A DNA stretch of 64,000 nucleotides from Setoptus koraiensis (taxonomy: Eukaryota; Arthropoda), in contig CM106586.1 of NCBI GenBank assembly GCA_048013815.1, positions 21,824,001 to 21,888,000 of the forward strand, written 5' to 3'. Positions 36,901 to 47,905 of the stretch are shown one piece after another (the stretch's first letter is position 1; every line of letters starts with the position of its first letter). The translations under genes were made by a program, and so were the position numbers. The notes below the pieces were generated by a model. The model ran no database searches. It saw only the letters and a program-made list of their open reading frames with translations, and was not told where the DNA came from.

Positions 36901-39900
36901 AAGTTATGGCAGCAATGAAACAGGTTATACACAACTCTCACCATAACTTTTATAGTTACAACTCACCTTATAACCCTTTGAACACATCGTCTACTTTATA
37001 TAAGAGTTCAAATTCAACACCAACTTCGAGCCCCGGAATAAATTATAATTTAGGCCCACCATTGGCCTACACTTCAGACACTAGTAATAGATTTGCAATA
37101 CCAAATAACCTTGAGCAAAAACAAATGACAAACGAGATTGCCCACGCTCAATCGAAAAATGTTCAACAGCGAAACAGGCCAAATCCAATTCGCAGCATGT
37201 TTTGTGATGACTGTCCCCTTCACTGGTATCATAGATTATGTTGTGATCTGGAATCAATGCCACCAGAGGCTAGTAAAGCGATTATACTTCGCAGATTGGA
37301 TACCTCATTCTCTGAATTGGAACAAGATGAGGTTCTTAGTAAATTTAGCGAGTTCAAAATTGAAACAATCGATGAGCATAATGATATATTTATGTCACTA
37401 TTGAGACATTTATGTGAGAAAAAACAATCAAAGCATAACCAAAGTCAAAGCCACATATCAGCTATGGCCAGTTATAACAACAAGATAAATGATACTTCCC
37501 AGCATAATGAAGCAAGTCCCTCGGCAATGGATAATCTGATCAAGGCAAAAAAATCAATATCTGCCTCAATTGAAAATATTCTGAAACGTAGATCGAGTTT
37601 TGCTGATGATCTAGACGAGCAAACAAGTGAGTTCGCTCATAAAAGTGGTTCAACTAACTCTCATGTGCAGCAAGATGGCTCTTCAGAGGATAAGACAGTT
37701 AGCAGGCAGGGTTCCTTTAGGCGTTATGACAACAATAGCACCAATGATGCGACAGGATCTCCCCCGAAGCGGCAACCTAATTTCGGTTTGGGTAATATAA
37801 GCAAAATAAATGATGACTACAATCCGTTAGCTGGTCTATTTCGTAGAAGGAGCTCAACTTTTGGTTCAAATTCTATCGATATAAGTTCGGCTGATGATAA
37901 GGTATCTTTGCCCTCTTCTGAGAATGTAGGTAACAGCAACTGGACAACTCTGAGGCACTCATCATCGGAAACTCGACTCAGTCCTTCGAGTCAATCTGCC
38001 GACGAACTAAATAAATCTCAAGATAATATCGCAAATAGACCTCCAGTAAGTCCGACTGCATCAAAATACTCAACAGCCATTCAATCTCAGAAGAACCAAT
38101 CTCATTCGAATGACGTCGGTAAGCAGGATCCAAGTTCACCGTCGTTACTCACGTCTACATTTTGGAAGAAGAGTATCTATGAAAAAATTCGCTCGACAGT
38201 TATAACAGATCACAATGTTAGTAGACCATCAAATAAAACAGAGAAAAAGATGACTCCCTCATCCTCCCTCGTAGCCATGCCACCAAACAATCGAGCGGTG
38301 CATTTAAATGAAAAAGCTTCACACAAACGTCGCTCAAGTGAAGAGATAAGATATCTTTGGAAGAAAGCTATTGATGAACAAATTACATTAATTAAGATGG
38401 ATAAGCAAAACAAGATGCTTCAAGGTGAGTGCATGAATCCAACAATTCTCTTCATATTCAAGATAAAATTCTGATTGGTAAATCAATTTTATTTGTATCA
38501 ATAGTTCAACTTAAGGAAAAGAGTGGCCAGGAAGTGAAATTAAACTATAAAGATTTGAATATCTCCAAGTTGGCTAATGCACAATGGGACAAATTGCTAT
38601 TGCAGGATCCCACGATGAAAGTGGATTTCTCAACTGTTTCAACACTAGTAAAAAAAGGTGTACCTCATAGCAAGAGGGGTGAAGTGTGGATGTTTCTCAT
38701 GAATCAGTATCAATTAAGGCATGGGACATCATTTCACACATCAGATAGAGAATATGCTGGAGACGCCAACCAGCCATATAGAAATCTATTAACTCAATTA
38801 TCGTTGCAACAGCATGAGATATTTGTAGATCTAGGTGAGTATCCGCAAACTGCGTTAGAGGCTTTGTAAGGAGGAGGGTTCACAACAAAAAATCGACACG
38901 GAGCGGGACATAGATCAGACAATGTCGTGATGGCTTGTGCTGTTTTCGGTCGACAAAACTGGGCCGTTCATTTTCTCTGAAATTGTCGATCAGAGGAATT
39001 CATGTTGAAGATGGGCTCATTTTCATCAGAGTGGGCTGAGGATCATCCGAGTCTCAAGACGATAATCATGGCCTAGAGGATGTTGAGAGGGGTCAGGACC
39101 TCGCCTAGTGTCCGGCCCTAACCTAAAGTTGCGCGAGGTCTGAGAGGTACTCCACCTCTCGCAGTAGCCATCTCATCACTTGCAGTAGGAGGACCAACAA
39201 TCACCTTCTAATAAGGTCCTTGTTGGTCCTCCTACTGCAATTGCAAGTTTGTCAAGATATTTGAGAATTGTTTTTTTGCTGTCCATTACTGTTGGCTCCA
39301 ACTCATAATGAATTCTGAATTATCAACTATAAACAAGTCGTATTCAAAAAGAGTAGATTGAAATTCATGATAGCTTGAGTCATAATAATTTCCATCGCGC
39401 AAAGTAATAACACAAAAATTGCCATATACCAGACATTTTTTTCTAGCAACATATTATCAAATATTATATTAAGATCACTATTGCACCTATCACAATCAAC
39501 CAACTTATCATTTACCAAATACATCATTCTGCATCCATATTCTAGGTCGCACTTTTCCGAACCACCCCTATTATTCACAATTCCTTGGAGCAGGCCAACT
39601 GTCATTGTTCAATTTATTGAAAGCTTACTCATTACTTGACCCTCAAGTAGGATATTGCCAGGGATTGAGTTTTGTTGCTGGTATACTATTATTACATGTT
39701 AACAGCGAAGACGAAGCTTTCGAGTTGATGCGTCATTTATTGTTCAATTATGGCCTCCGAAAACAGTACTTGCCCTCTATGAATGCTCTCCAATTACAAC
39801 TTTATCAATTAACTAGACTTCTGAGGGACTTCGAGTATGAAATTTTTCGCCATTTCGATAACCAGGACATATCACCTAGCCTTTATGCCGCACCTTGGTT

Positions 39901-40423
39901 CTTAACCTTATTCGCATCACAGTTCCCTCTGAGTTTCACTGCCAGATTATTTGATCTACTTTTCTTACATGGTATTGAAGCAATCTTTAGAATATCTATC
40001 AGCCTATTATCTTTCCATCGCGATAATATTGTAAAATGTTATACATTGGAGAGCACGATGAAATATATTAAAACATCTCTAATGAATATCAAGAGTGAGG
40101 ACATGGTCAAAATTTTTGATAGATCACTGGAAATGGATCTCCGCACTAATTTAATCGACTACGAGATCGAGTATACATTCTATTGTGCCCATGATAGTAG
40201 TAACAAATTTAGTTCAGCTGGATTGAACATCTCAAACCGTACAATAAATGATGCAGCTAAGCTTGAAAAATCAGGTAGAATTGAGCCATCATCGGAGGAC
40301 GAGACAACAAAAAAGAGTGTCGACGAACCATCATCTGTTGTAGCAACAGCTGCGGCAGCCATCTTACAACAACTAATGATAAATGATTACAATCAAGCCA
40401 TTTCTATAAGTACTCAAGACTAG
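33938..40423 (+). CDS. TBC1D1/TBC1D4-family RabGAP (pollux-type)
   Basis: Six exons: 33938-35035, 35156-35443, 35540-35623, 35730-38424, 38505-38834 and 39546-40423, all GT..AG and in phase; joined protein 1790 residues. Order of parts: disordered N-terminus; first PTB domain from about residue 245 (NRFVVRYLGSS); second PTB starting near 448 (YQFEVMFVKK) and resuming near 806 (NRTMLLLIGKDEL); the cysteine-containing CDDCPLHWYHRLC block; RRRSSTF, an Akt-type RxRxxT site; the DUF3350 helix (LWKKAIDEQITLIKMDKQ); and the TBC domain from about 1440 to 1710. The arginine finger (DLGRTFPNHP, across an exon junction) and glutamine finger (GYCQGLSF) are both present, so GAP activity is expected. Mammalian relatives restrain GLUT4 traffic until insulin signalling phosphorylates them. 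The start is the first in-frame ATG in the exon; an upstream coding exon cannot be excluded. Confidence 0.94.
39097..39160. repeat. Two smaller stem-loops beside the 21-bp hairpin
   Basis: GACCTCGC (39097-39104) pairs with GCGAGGTC (39133-39140), and GAGAGGT (39142-39148) with ACCTCTC (39154-39160). Together with the 39180 hairpin they form three consecutive stem-loops in 144 bases. Confidence 0.7.
39180..39240. repeat. Intronic inverted repeat, 21-bp perfect arms
   Basis: Arms 39180-39200 and 39220-39240 are exact reverse complements. Inside the 19-base spacer, ACCTT (39203-39207) pairs with AAGGT (39213-39217), leaving a five-base loop. The fold is a long, almost fully paired hairpin. It could be a small foldback element or a structured intronic RNA; nothing in the sequence decides between them. 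Confidence 0.85.
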
Positions 40424-41507
40424 TTTCAGTTGATATTGATGGATGTTTTTACAAGTTCGGATACAAAACTACATGATTGAAATGTATAAAAGAAAATGGC
40501 CAATACTCTCCACCTATCGAAAGGGGGACTGTTTCACCTCCTTCGAAATAGGATAACTCTACAGTGATAACTTGCTTTAGATATTTTTATATTATTTTGC
40601 CGAAAAGTTAATAAATATATTATATATATCTTATGTATCCAACAATCACTATAAGTTGAACGAGATGATAGTGATGAAATCGACGAAGAACAAGCATATT
40701 CCTCTTGTTTGACTCGCATAGAAATTCTGGTTGATAGATACTGACTACTCAATCTTAACACCATCAGTGATAGTAGTAATCAATATATGTGAAGATATAA
40801 TTGATTTCCTCGATTGATCGTGCTTGAAAATAATTAGTTGTAAGAGGATGCAATTTATGGTTCATGGCAGTGTAACTGAGATCTCTAAATTTGTCGTGAA
40901 TTCTCGTTTCCTATCAATGAGCGGGGTAGTGTTTATTACACTTACTGCCCTCACGTCAGGTGAACAAGATCGCAAGATTTTGCCTCGTGACCTAATTGAT
41001 GAAGTTAGTTATTCATAATGAATGGAATGAATCTATTAATTTTATAGCGTGATCATCTCCTCCGAATCTTGCACCGGTAATACGAGAGAAGTTAACAAGT
41101 ACATTAGCAGCTAGGATAAGGAGTTCCTACCCAGAACGACAATCAATCACGTATAGTTACTAGAGATAAGACTTACGCCAATTGAGCTAGCGAAAACAGA
41201 TTCAGCAGACAATTAGTCATATAAATGTACCCTACACAAGACAATCAATCAAGAAGGAGTGTAAATTCAGAGAATCGATTATAAATTTGAGATTGATTTT
41301 ATTACTAATTGTGCGCACATAAATATTTATCATTTTGGGGCCATATCTCTTTAAATTAGATTCAGTCAGAGATGTCCGTCAGATGCGTGTGACATATCTG
41401 AAGATGATGAATTTTTTACACGGGTTTTACATCAGGAATCATACATATCAATAATGTTAATTAATAATAATACATTGTGGTAATTTTAATATGTGTTTGT
41501 ATTTGAG
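40424..41507. other. Convergent 3' intergenic region, TBC1D1/4 / disco
   Basis: AT-rich spacer with AATAAA at 40610-40615 for the plus-strand gene and TTTATT at 41298-41303 (AATAAA on minus) for disco. A 56-codon frame (40848-41018) with a hydrophobic stretch was considered and not called. Confidence 0.6.
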
Positions 41508-43109
41508 TCAATAATTTTGACTGGTCTGCTGATTCAACCTTAGCAGGGGTTGCATTAGCATGGCCAAAGTTTGTAGTTGGGCAAGAGTTTCCAATGCTGA
41601 TGGATCTACCATTTGATTGGTGTCCAGTAAGTTAGATCCGTCCATTAATGAGGATGGTGACATGCTATTAATAAAATTACTTAATTGGGTGGTGCCATTC
41701 GGTGAATCGTCTGAGGTGTTGTTGAGGGTTGTGTTTGTCGTAATAGGTGAGTTGTTTGTTGTTGTATAGTTGCAAGCTTTGTTGTTACTTTGCTGTTGTT
41801 GTTGCAGATGCTGATGGTGGTTGGTGATGTGATTTGTCAAGTTTAGTTTATTAATTTGGGCAAGGTGATTTAAGTTAATATTGAGATTTGGATTGTTGAG
41901 GTGATTCAAATTCAAATTTAAATGATTCAAATGATTTAGATTGAGATGATTCAAATTATTCAAATTATTTAAATGATTAAGATTCAGGTGTTGATGGTGG
42001 TTCGTTTGGTGTTGTTCTTTTTTGCCTTTCTTAATAATTCTCGACGAATCTCTATCTCGGTATTTTCCACTGCTGTTATTATTCTGATGTTTAGTATTAC
42101 TGATGGCATTATTGTTGGCTTGTTGTTGTTGTATCACTTCTTGTTTTGTGATTCGCGTCTGATTTGCGGTAGCTTGAGACATTTGATTAGTGGCGTTGAT
42201 ATTATGTGTATTGTTTGTTGTAGGGCTGTTTGTGGTGGTTCTGTTGTTGTGGTTGTTTTGATTGTTAGTGGTTGCTGATGTGCCATTGTTGTTCGATTGT
42301 GAGGTGGTTGTATCAATTTGTTGTTGAGTTGGTGTTGGTGTTGTGGTTATAGGTGTTGGCGTAGACGATTGAAGATTGTTGTTGTCCAGAGGATTTGTTG
42401 TTAGTTGTGGTGTTAAATTGAGCATTTGCATTTGTTGTGCAGCCGCTGCAGCCAATGACACAATATCTCTGTCAACAATATCAGGTGGAAATGGATTTGC
42501 GGTTCTTCCATCATGAGGATTTAATTTTCTCCTTGTGTTTGGTGTGTGCAATTTTGGATTTGGGTTAGCCGAATGCCTATTGCGTGACCTGCGTGAACTA
42601 AATACCATGGAGCAACCCTCAACTGTGCACTTGTGCATCTCTCTCAAGTGAACAGCACTGAAATGAATTTTTAGCGCCCCTTTATCACAGAATGTCTTAA
42701 GACAAACATTACATTTGACACGTTTTTTACCAGTAGTGGGATTTGTTGTTAATTGACTAAGTATTCGTTTGGGATTGTTTGTGCTGTTGTTGTTTTGGTT
42801 TTGGTGTTGGCTGTGATTTGCACTGCTACTGTTGTTGCTGCTACTGTGATTACTATTGTTGTTGCTGTTAGTAATAAGACTTGGCGTGCTGCAATTACTA
42901 TTATTTAATTGATCCATGTTCATTTGCATGTGGCTCATGTGATGATGTGCGCCTAGATGATGGTGGTCACTGTCTAGCATGTCGATGTCAATGTCGTCGT
43001 TGTTGTCGCTGTTGTGCTGGTTCATGTTGCTGACGGAACCGTTGGAGTCTTCTTCGATGTCGTGTCCGCCTGCGGACTCGACCACGGACAAATCTAGCGC
43101 GTCGTACAT
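41508..43109 (-). CDS. Disconnected/basonuclin-family zinc-finger protein
   Basis: Single exon on the minus strand, 533 residues. Two paired C2H2 fingers lie at about residues 128-190: [18 protein letters not shown], then [16 protein letters not shown] with [14 protein letters not shown], the hallmark of Drosophila Disconnected and vertebrate basonuclins. The following [11 protein letters not shown] stretch is also family-like. Disco proteins are nuclear transcription factors acting in appendage, head-segment and optic-nerve patterning in insects; a patterning role here is inferred. The N-terminus is acidic with a [12 protein letters not shown] histidine patch. The C-terminal half is Asn/Thr/Gln-rich and includes a repetitive Leu-Asn-His block. 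The start ATG begins [11 protein letters not shown]. The gene is followed upstream by 21 kb without a recognisable gene, fitting a developmental regulator with a large control region. Confidence 0.93.
   Translation of the reverse strand: MYDALDLSVVESAGGHDIEEDSNGSVSNMNQHNSDNNDDIDIDMLDSDHHHLGAHHHMSHMQMNMDQLNNSNCSTPSLITNSNNNSNHSSSNNSSSANHSQHQNQNNNSTNNPKRILSQLTTNPTTGKKRVKCNVCLKTFCDKGALKIHFSAVHLREMHKCTVEGCSMVFSSRRSRNRHSANPNPKLHTPNTRRKLNPHDGRTANPFPPDIVDRDIVSLAAAAAQQMQMLNLTPQLTTNPLDNNNLQSSTPTPITTTPTPTQQQIDTTTSQSNNNGTSATTNNQNNHNNRTTTNSPTTNNTHNINATNQMSQATANQTRITKQEVIQQQQANNNAISNTKHQNNNSSGKYRDRDSSRIIKKGKKEQHQTNHHQHLNLNHLNNLNNLNHLNLNHLNHLNLNLNHLNNPNLNINLNHLAQINKLNLTNHITNHHQHLQQQQQSNNKACNYTTTNNSPITTNTTLNNTSDDSPNGTTQLSNFINSMSPSSLMDGSNLLDTNQMVDPSALETLAQLQTLAMLMQPLLRLNQQTSQNY
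41868..41992 (-). repeat. Coding repeat: Leu-Asn-His block of disco
   Basis: Degenerate 9-12 bp units built on ATTTAAAT, AATCAT and AATTTGAA encode a run of [10 protein letters not shown] and LNINL units, about 40 residues made almost entirely of L, N, H and I. Confidence 0.85.
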
Positions 43110-43927
43110 GTTTGCTGCTGTTGCTATCTGGCTGGCTGGCTGATCGGTTGCTTACTTGCGATGATTACTTGACGATGATCGTAATTAATAATTAATAAAA
43201 TGTCGTGCGCGTTAATTAACTGAAATAAATTCGTGTTGTGGGAGATCGTGGTTGAGGCCGTCGAATTGCAATATCGTTGTTTGAATATTGTTGTTGAGCA
43301 CTCACTGCTTGCATGTGTGGCTTGCACTGAATTGTGTGTGTGTGTGTGTGCGAGTGTGTCAACTGTGTGTGCGAGGGGAATGTTCGACTGCGAGTGTGTG
43401 CGCCGCCGAATGTTTTGACGTTGGCTCAAATGCGATGTCGATGCGTTGATCGAATGCGCGATGCGACTGTTTGTGTGCGTTGACGATATATCACCCTATA
43501 TAGATGGCAGACTGCAGATAGTCGTAGTATTATATTTAGTAGTGAGTGTGTATGCGCACACTTCCACTGCCAAACTCATACTGATTGTGTTTGTGTGTTA
43601 ATGTCAAATAATCAGTTTTAGTGGCAGCAGTGGTGCGTTTTGTCAGCCATGTCTGAGACAATCTGCGCACAAATTCTATATATAGACCTATACCAGTGCT
43701 GCTAGATGGCAGTGCCTTCCCCCCGGCCGTTTGTTCGACTTGATGGCATGCACTAACTAACACTGTAACTGTTATCTCTGTGTCGCCGTGTGTGTGTCGC
43801 ATTTGTCGAATGTGTGCGCAACACAACATGCGCAGTTGGCCATCCTTTCTCATGGCATGACATGAGACTGTGTGTGTGTGCGACTATCGTTCTTGTCTCT
43901 GTCTGCTTCTCTTTGTGGCTTCAACCG

Positions 43928-43987
43928 GCTGCGACCGGCGCGGTCGCAACTGGCGCGGCCGCAACTGGCGCGGCTGCAATCGGTGCG
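43928..43987. repeat. 15-bp tandem repeat, 4 units
   Basis: Units of the form GYYGCAAYYGGYGCG repeat four times with few changes, then give way to shorter GCGG units and a TGAGCGGGC series to about 44070. Confidence 0.85.
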
Positions 43988-44720
43988 GTGCGGCGCGGCT
44001 CGGTCGGGCTCGCTGTGAGCGGGCTGTGAGCGGGCGCTGAGCGGGCCGTGAGCGGGCGCCGAGCGGGCGTGTGAATCCGATGGCCGGTCGAGCATCCGAG
44101 CCGCCGAGTCTATTTGTGCGACTTGTGAGTGTGTTTGATTTATTTATCTTTATTCATTCAATTTTGTGTGTGAGTCTGGCGTTGCGTTGTGAATTTGTTT
44201 TCAAAATATCATGTTTCGCACCCATGGCTGAGAGAGGCGCACAAAGGCGCACAAATAACAGCACAACGCAACACGACAACTGCATGCAACATGCACGCCG
44301 CTTGTATAACTGCCAACAAGTCATGTAATCAGGCCAGCCAGCGAGATGTCCTGAAGGCAACATTAGACGACAATGTTAGGCCATGTCATGATTATTTCGT
44401 TATTATGGTCGCTGGCAAGACTGCACCGGCAACCAATTGCAACTGGCGGCCGCGATTGTGTGATTGGCGCCGGCCACTCTACTATCATAGTAGTGCTATG
44501 GATGCGCCGTGGATAGGCCGTCAATGTGGCGCGCACAAGCTGCTGACAACTAACCGGCGCCCATGGATACTCGCCCGAATAATCGCCTTTAACACTAATG
44601 AGCCATCGCTCACTCAAGGCAATCGAGGCACGACATCCGACAGTCACATACATGCATTAATGTCAGACATGACGCTCGCTTGTCTCGCTGCAGCCTCATT
44701 AATTGGCTTCAACACTTTGC

Positions 44721-44905
44721 TCAATAGCGTTCACTCGGTAGCATTCACGTTGCACCATTGAGTCGATAGCATTCAGTCAATAGCACTCAGTCTGCACCAT
44801 TCAGTCAATAGCATTCAGTCTGCACCATTGAGTCAGTGTGCACCGTTGAGTGTGCACCATTCAGTCGGCACCAGCCAGCCAGTGCCAGCCAGCCAGTCAG
44901 TGCGC
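44721..44905. repeat. Interspersed CACCATTNAGTC / AATAGCATTCAGTC repeat
   Basis: Two short motifs alternate irregularly: TGCACCATTSAGTC (several copies) and AATAGCATTCAGTC (several copies), then a run of CCAGCCAG units. Spacing is about 14-40 bases. Confidence 0.8.
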
Positions 44906-45750
44906 CACAAGGCACCGCGACCACAATAAACATGATATGCGACATTTGCACCGCCAACCTATATGCCAACTGCAGACTGTGTTGTTTTAACTCGATCGCT
45001 AGAAAATCTTCAGACAATTATCATTATCTAACACACACTCGTCGTTTCCATTGGTTGCCGCTGCTAACACTCGCCTGTCAGTTATGTATAATATTTCACG
45101 GCATTGTTATTGTTTGCGAGCACGCTCTATGTTTACGTTTTGTGCACAACACCGTTCGCTCTCCGCCCTGCCAGCCAATGCAAAACTGGGGCCCGCTTGT
45201 TAACATTACAACACCGCCGACGACGGGCAGTCAGCGCGGCCACACACTGTCGAGACGCTGTCGCCAACGGTGAACACTGAACCGCGGTCACCTGGTCGCC
45301 GGACAATTGCGACAAACGGTTTGTCTAGCAATTTGCATTTAGCGGTAATTTCCGTTTATCGGCAATTTTCGTTTATCGGCAATTTTATTTTTATTTTTGT
45401 TCTTGTTTTTTTTTTGTTTTCATATAAAATCTACAAATGCGACTGGCCCGGCCAGCGCCGCGCTGCGGCGCACGATTCTTGCACACGACCGGCACATGAG
45501 CAGCGACTGTGCCTGGTAGCGGGCATAAATGCGCCAAATGTGCCAGAGCGCGCCATTGGCAGCAACGGCGGCGTTACACATTTACAGCGCGCTGTGAGCT
45601 TGCAATCGAGCGATCGTGCTCGCTCGCAAGCAGTTGATAACTTATGCAAAGCCCGCTCGCAACAACGACAACAACAACAATATCATCATGATCATTAATT
45701 ATGATTTGCTGCCACTATCAGCTGGAGCCGCGATAATGGCTATAGGTGAA

Positions 45751-45871
45751 CGTTGTCGCTGTTGGCGTGGTTGCTGTCGCTGTTGTCGTGGTTGCTGTTG
45801 TTGTTGTCGTTGTCGCTGTTGCTGTTGTTGGCGTGGTTGTTGCTGTTGTTGGCGTGGTTGTTGCTGTTGTT
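45751..45871. repeat. Imperfect GTT/GCT/GTC triplet array
   Basis: About 120 bases of GTTGCTGTT-type triplets with a recurring GTTGGCGTGGTTGTTGCT unit of 18-24 bases. Confidence 0.85.
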
Positions 45872-46520
45872 CGAGGCGCTCCGTGGCTGGACAAGTTGTT
45901 GCTCATTGCTCATGTGACCCGGTGTGTACGCGCCATCTTGTACGGCATGACCTTAGCCGTGATGCGCCCTGTTGGCCGATTGGCCGAAGCCACTGAGCCA
46001 AAGGGCCAGTGAGCCAGCGAGGACACTCGTCGGCTGGCGGAGATCGTGACGACGAGATTATTAATATTATTTCGCATGATTTATCTCTGCTGTTTGGTCA
46101 CAATTTGTTTGCTCTGCTCGCTGCGACTTTTCTCCGCTCGTTGCGCTCGGGCTGGCGTGTCGCCCATGGCCGCTGGATTCTGCTGGCGATGCGGTAACAT
46201 GACTTTTCGTTTTTGTTTTCGTTTGTTGTTGTTGCTGCTGATCGCATGCCGATAATTTGCTGCCCGCCTGGCCGAGTGAGTTACTCACACACACACACAC
46301 AAATATCCGCACAAACGGATATTGCGGCAATCAATTGGTGTGTGTGTCGTATCAGCCCGAGCGAGTCGTGCTGGCCGGCCGGCCAGCGGGCCGGTGCGGC
46401 GGCGCTGTCCCGTCGGCTGATGTCTCCCTCAAGTTGGGAGTCGCTGCCCAGTGAGCGGGCACAAACGGCACGAATGGCGCAAGTGGCGTTAATAGAGGGC
46501 CGCACTAATTGCTTTGGCCG

Positions 46521-46540
46521 CTCTCTCTCTCTCTCTCTCT
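46521..46540. repeat. (CT)n microsatellite
   Basis: Perfect CT run of ten units in the GC-rich region. Confidence 0.9.
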
Positions 46541-46582
46541 TGCTCCGCTTGCCCATTGCCGCTTGCCGATTGCCGCATCAGC

Positions 46583-46636
46583 GATGCCGGCAATGTCAGC
46601 GATGCCGGCAGTGTCAGTGATGCCGGCAGTGTCGGC
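46583..46636. repeat. 18-bp tandem repeat, 3 units
   Basis: GATGCCGGCARTGTCAGY repeats three times without spacing; GCCGGC in each unit is a palindrome. Confidence 0.9.
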
Positions 46637-47361
46637 TAATCGGGACGCAGCGGCGGCCGGGATAAAGCGGCATGGGGGCATGGCCAGGCGCTCGGCGGAC
46701 ACCTTGATTATCAAGTTAATTAGTAGTTGTCGATGTGCACGAAAATGCAACGAAAATATTGAGTGGCCGACAAGCGCTCACAAGCGCCGAATGTTCGCGG
46801 GACACAACAAGCTTGCTCAACATTGATTCATTTGAATACAATTTGAATGCGAATGCCAATGCGAATGTGAATGTGCGTTCCAATGCGCATTCGAATCTGC
46901 ATGAAAAGTGTAGCAGCGATCAAACATCGCATAACATAATCAAGGCGACACACCTATAAGTGCGCGTATAAATTGCATTGAAACACTGGCCATGCCCGGC
47001 CATGCCAGTTGCGCAACGACACGGCCAAACGGCGAGATATTTGCTATTCTAATATATTCTGGCGAGCGCGCAATTGCAGCCCGTCTGGCCACTCTATACG
47101 AGGCATTATCGAGCCCGGACTGGGCACTGCGCACGCCGGACGTTGCAAGCCGAGCGAGCCGCGGATGACACAAACGATGACATTGCGCAATTCAAGTGTC
47201 TTGCGGGCTGCCCCCGCAAGCGACTCGGCTCGGCTAGGCGAGCGTGTGCGCGAGTTGGCCCTGTTGCGCAATGCAAATAATGCAAATGTGCGGCAAACGT
47301 CTGCAAACGGCCGGCGAATATTTTCATTGCCAACTCATTGCCAGCGCTCAATAGTTACCGC

Positions 47362-47474
47362 TGGCCAATATTACGTAACACTGGCCAATGCCGCATAACA
47401 CTCGCCGATACTGCATAACACTGGCCAGCGTTATGCAGTATTGGCCAGTGCTATGTATTACATAATGCTGGCCA
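47362..47474. repeat. TGGCCA ladder with 20-bp spacing
   Basis: TGGCCA occurs at 47362, 47382, 47422 and 47442, with a TCGCCG variant at 47402, so the unit is exactly 20 bp; another copy is at 47469. The spacers share CATAACA or its reverse complement, making overlapping inverted repeats: CTGCATAAC (47411-47419) pairs with GTTATGCAG (47430-47438). Confidence 0.85.
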
Positions 47475-47866
47475 ATGGTACATTACGCAATAGTAGTGGT
47501 AGCCATTGGCTAGTGGCAACAATTATTACTGCCGGCTGCATGCTACATATCGCTGTATATCGCCGGCCAGTATTATGCAATCTGCGCGATCTGACGCTCG
47601 CTAATACGAAACACATACTACACACATACACTGATACTTGGGCCAGTTGGCCAATAATTGGCCACTGCAGCCAATGATGCAGCGCGACATGATGCGGCCA
47701 CCGGTTTGCCAGAGCACCGAGCGATCAGCTGACACTGCAACGATACACCGGCGACACCGCCAGCTAAACAGACAGTAAGCGAGACTGCTGGCCAGAGCGA
47801 CTTTTTGGTTTGGTGTACACTTTTGTATCACGAAGGCTGCTTGCTCATCGAGCCGGACTGGTCAAA

Positions 47867-47905
47867 CAAGAACAACAACGACAACAACAACGACAACAAC
47901 AAATA
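47867..47905. repeat. Imperfect CAA/GAC triplet array
   Basis: Short run of CAACAACGACAA-type triplets, ending in AATAATAATA. Confidence 0.8.

Larger units (their letters stand above)
38835..39545 (+). other. Long fifth intron of the TBC1D1/4 gene
   Basis: At 711 bp this intron is six to nine times longer than the other introns of the gene (roughly 80-120 bp). The excess carries a cluster of stem-loops at 39097-39240, entered separately, and no open frame of note. An insertion after the intron formed is a plausible reading. Confidence 0.7.

Noticed and set aside
38870-39180. Possible SINE or transposon body in the long TBC1D intron
   Set aside because: No tRNA-like A/B boxes, terminal duplications or transposase frame could be found; only the stem-loops are supported.
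40848-41018. Small 56-residue frame with a hydrophobic, signal-peptide-like stretch (GVVFITLTALTSG)
   Set aside because: Short, in an AT-rich convergent 3' spacer, with no downstream exon, no processing sites and no recognised relative. A donor-like GTTAGT near its end keeps it just possible as a first exon.
45616-46012. Cys/Arg- and Val/Ala-repeat open frames
   Set aside because: These are shadows of the GTT/GCT triplet array in different frames.
47362-47474. Regularly spaced repeats suggesting a CRISPR array
   Set aside because: Units are only 20 bp with no unique spacers, in a eukaryotic context.
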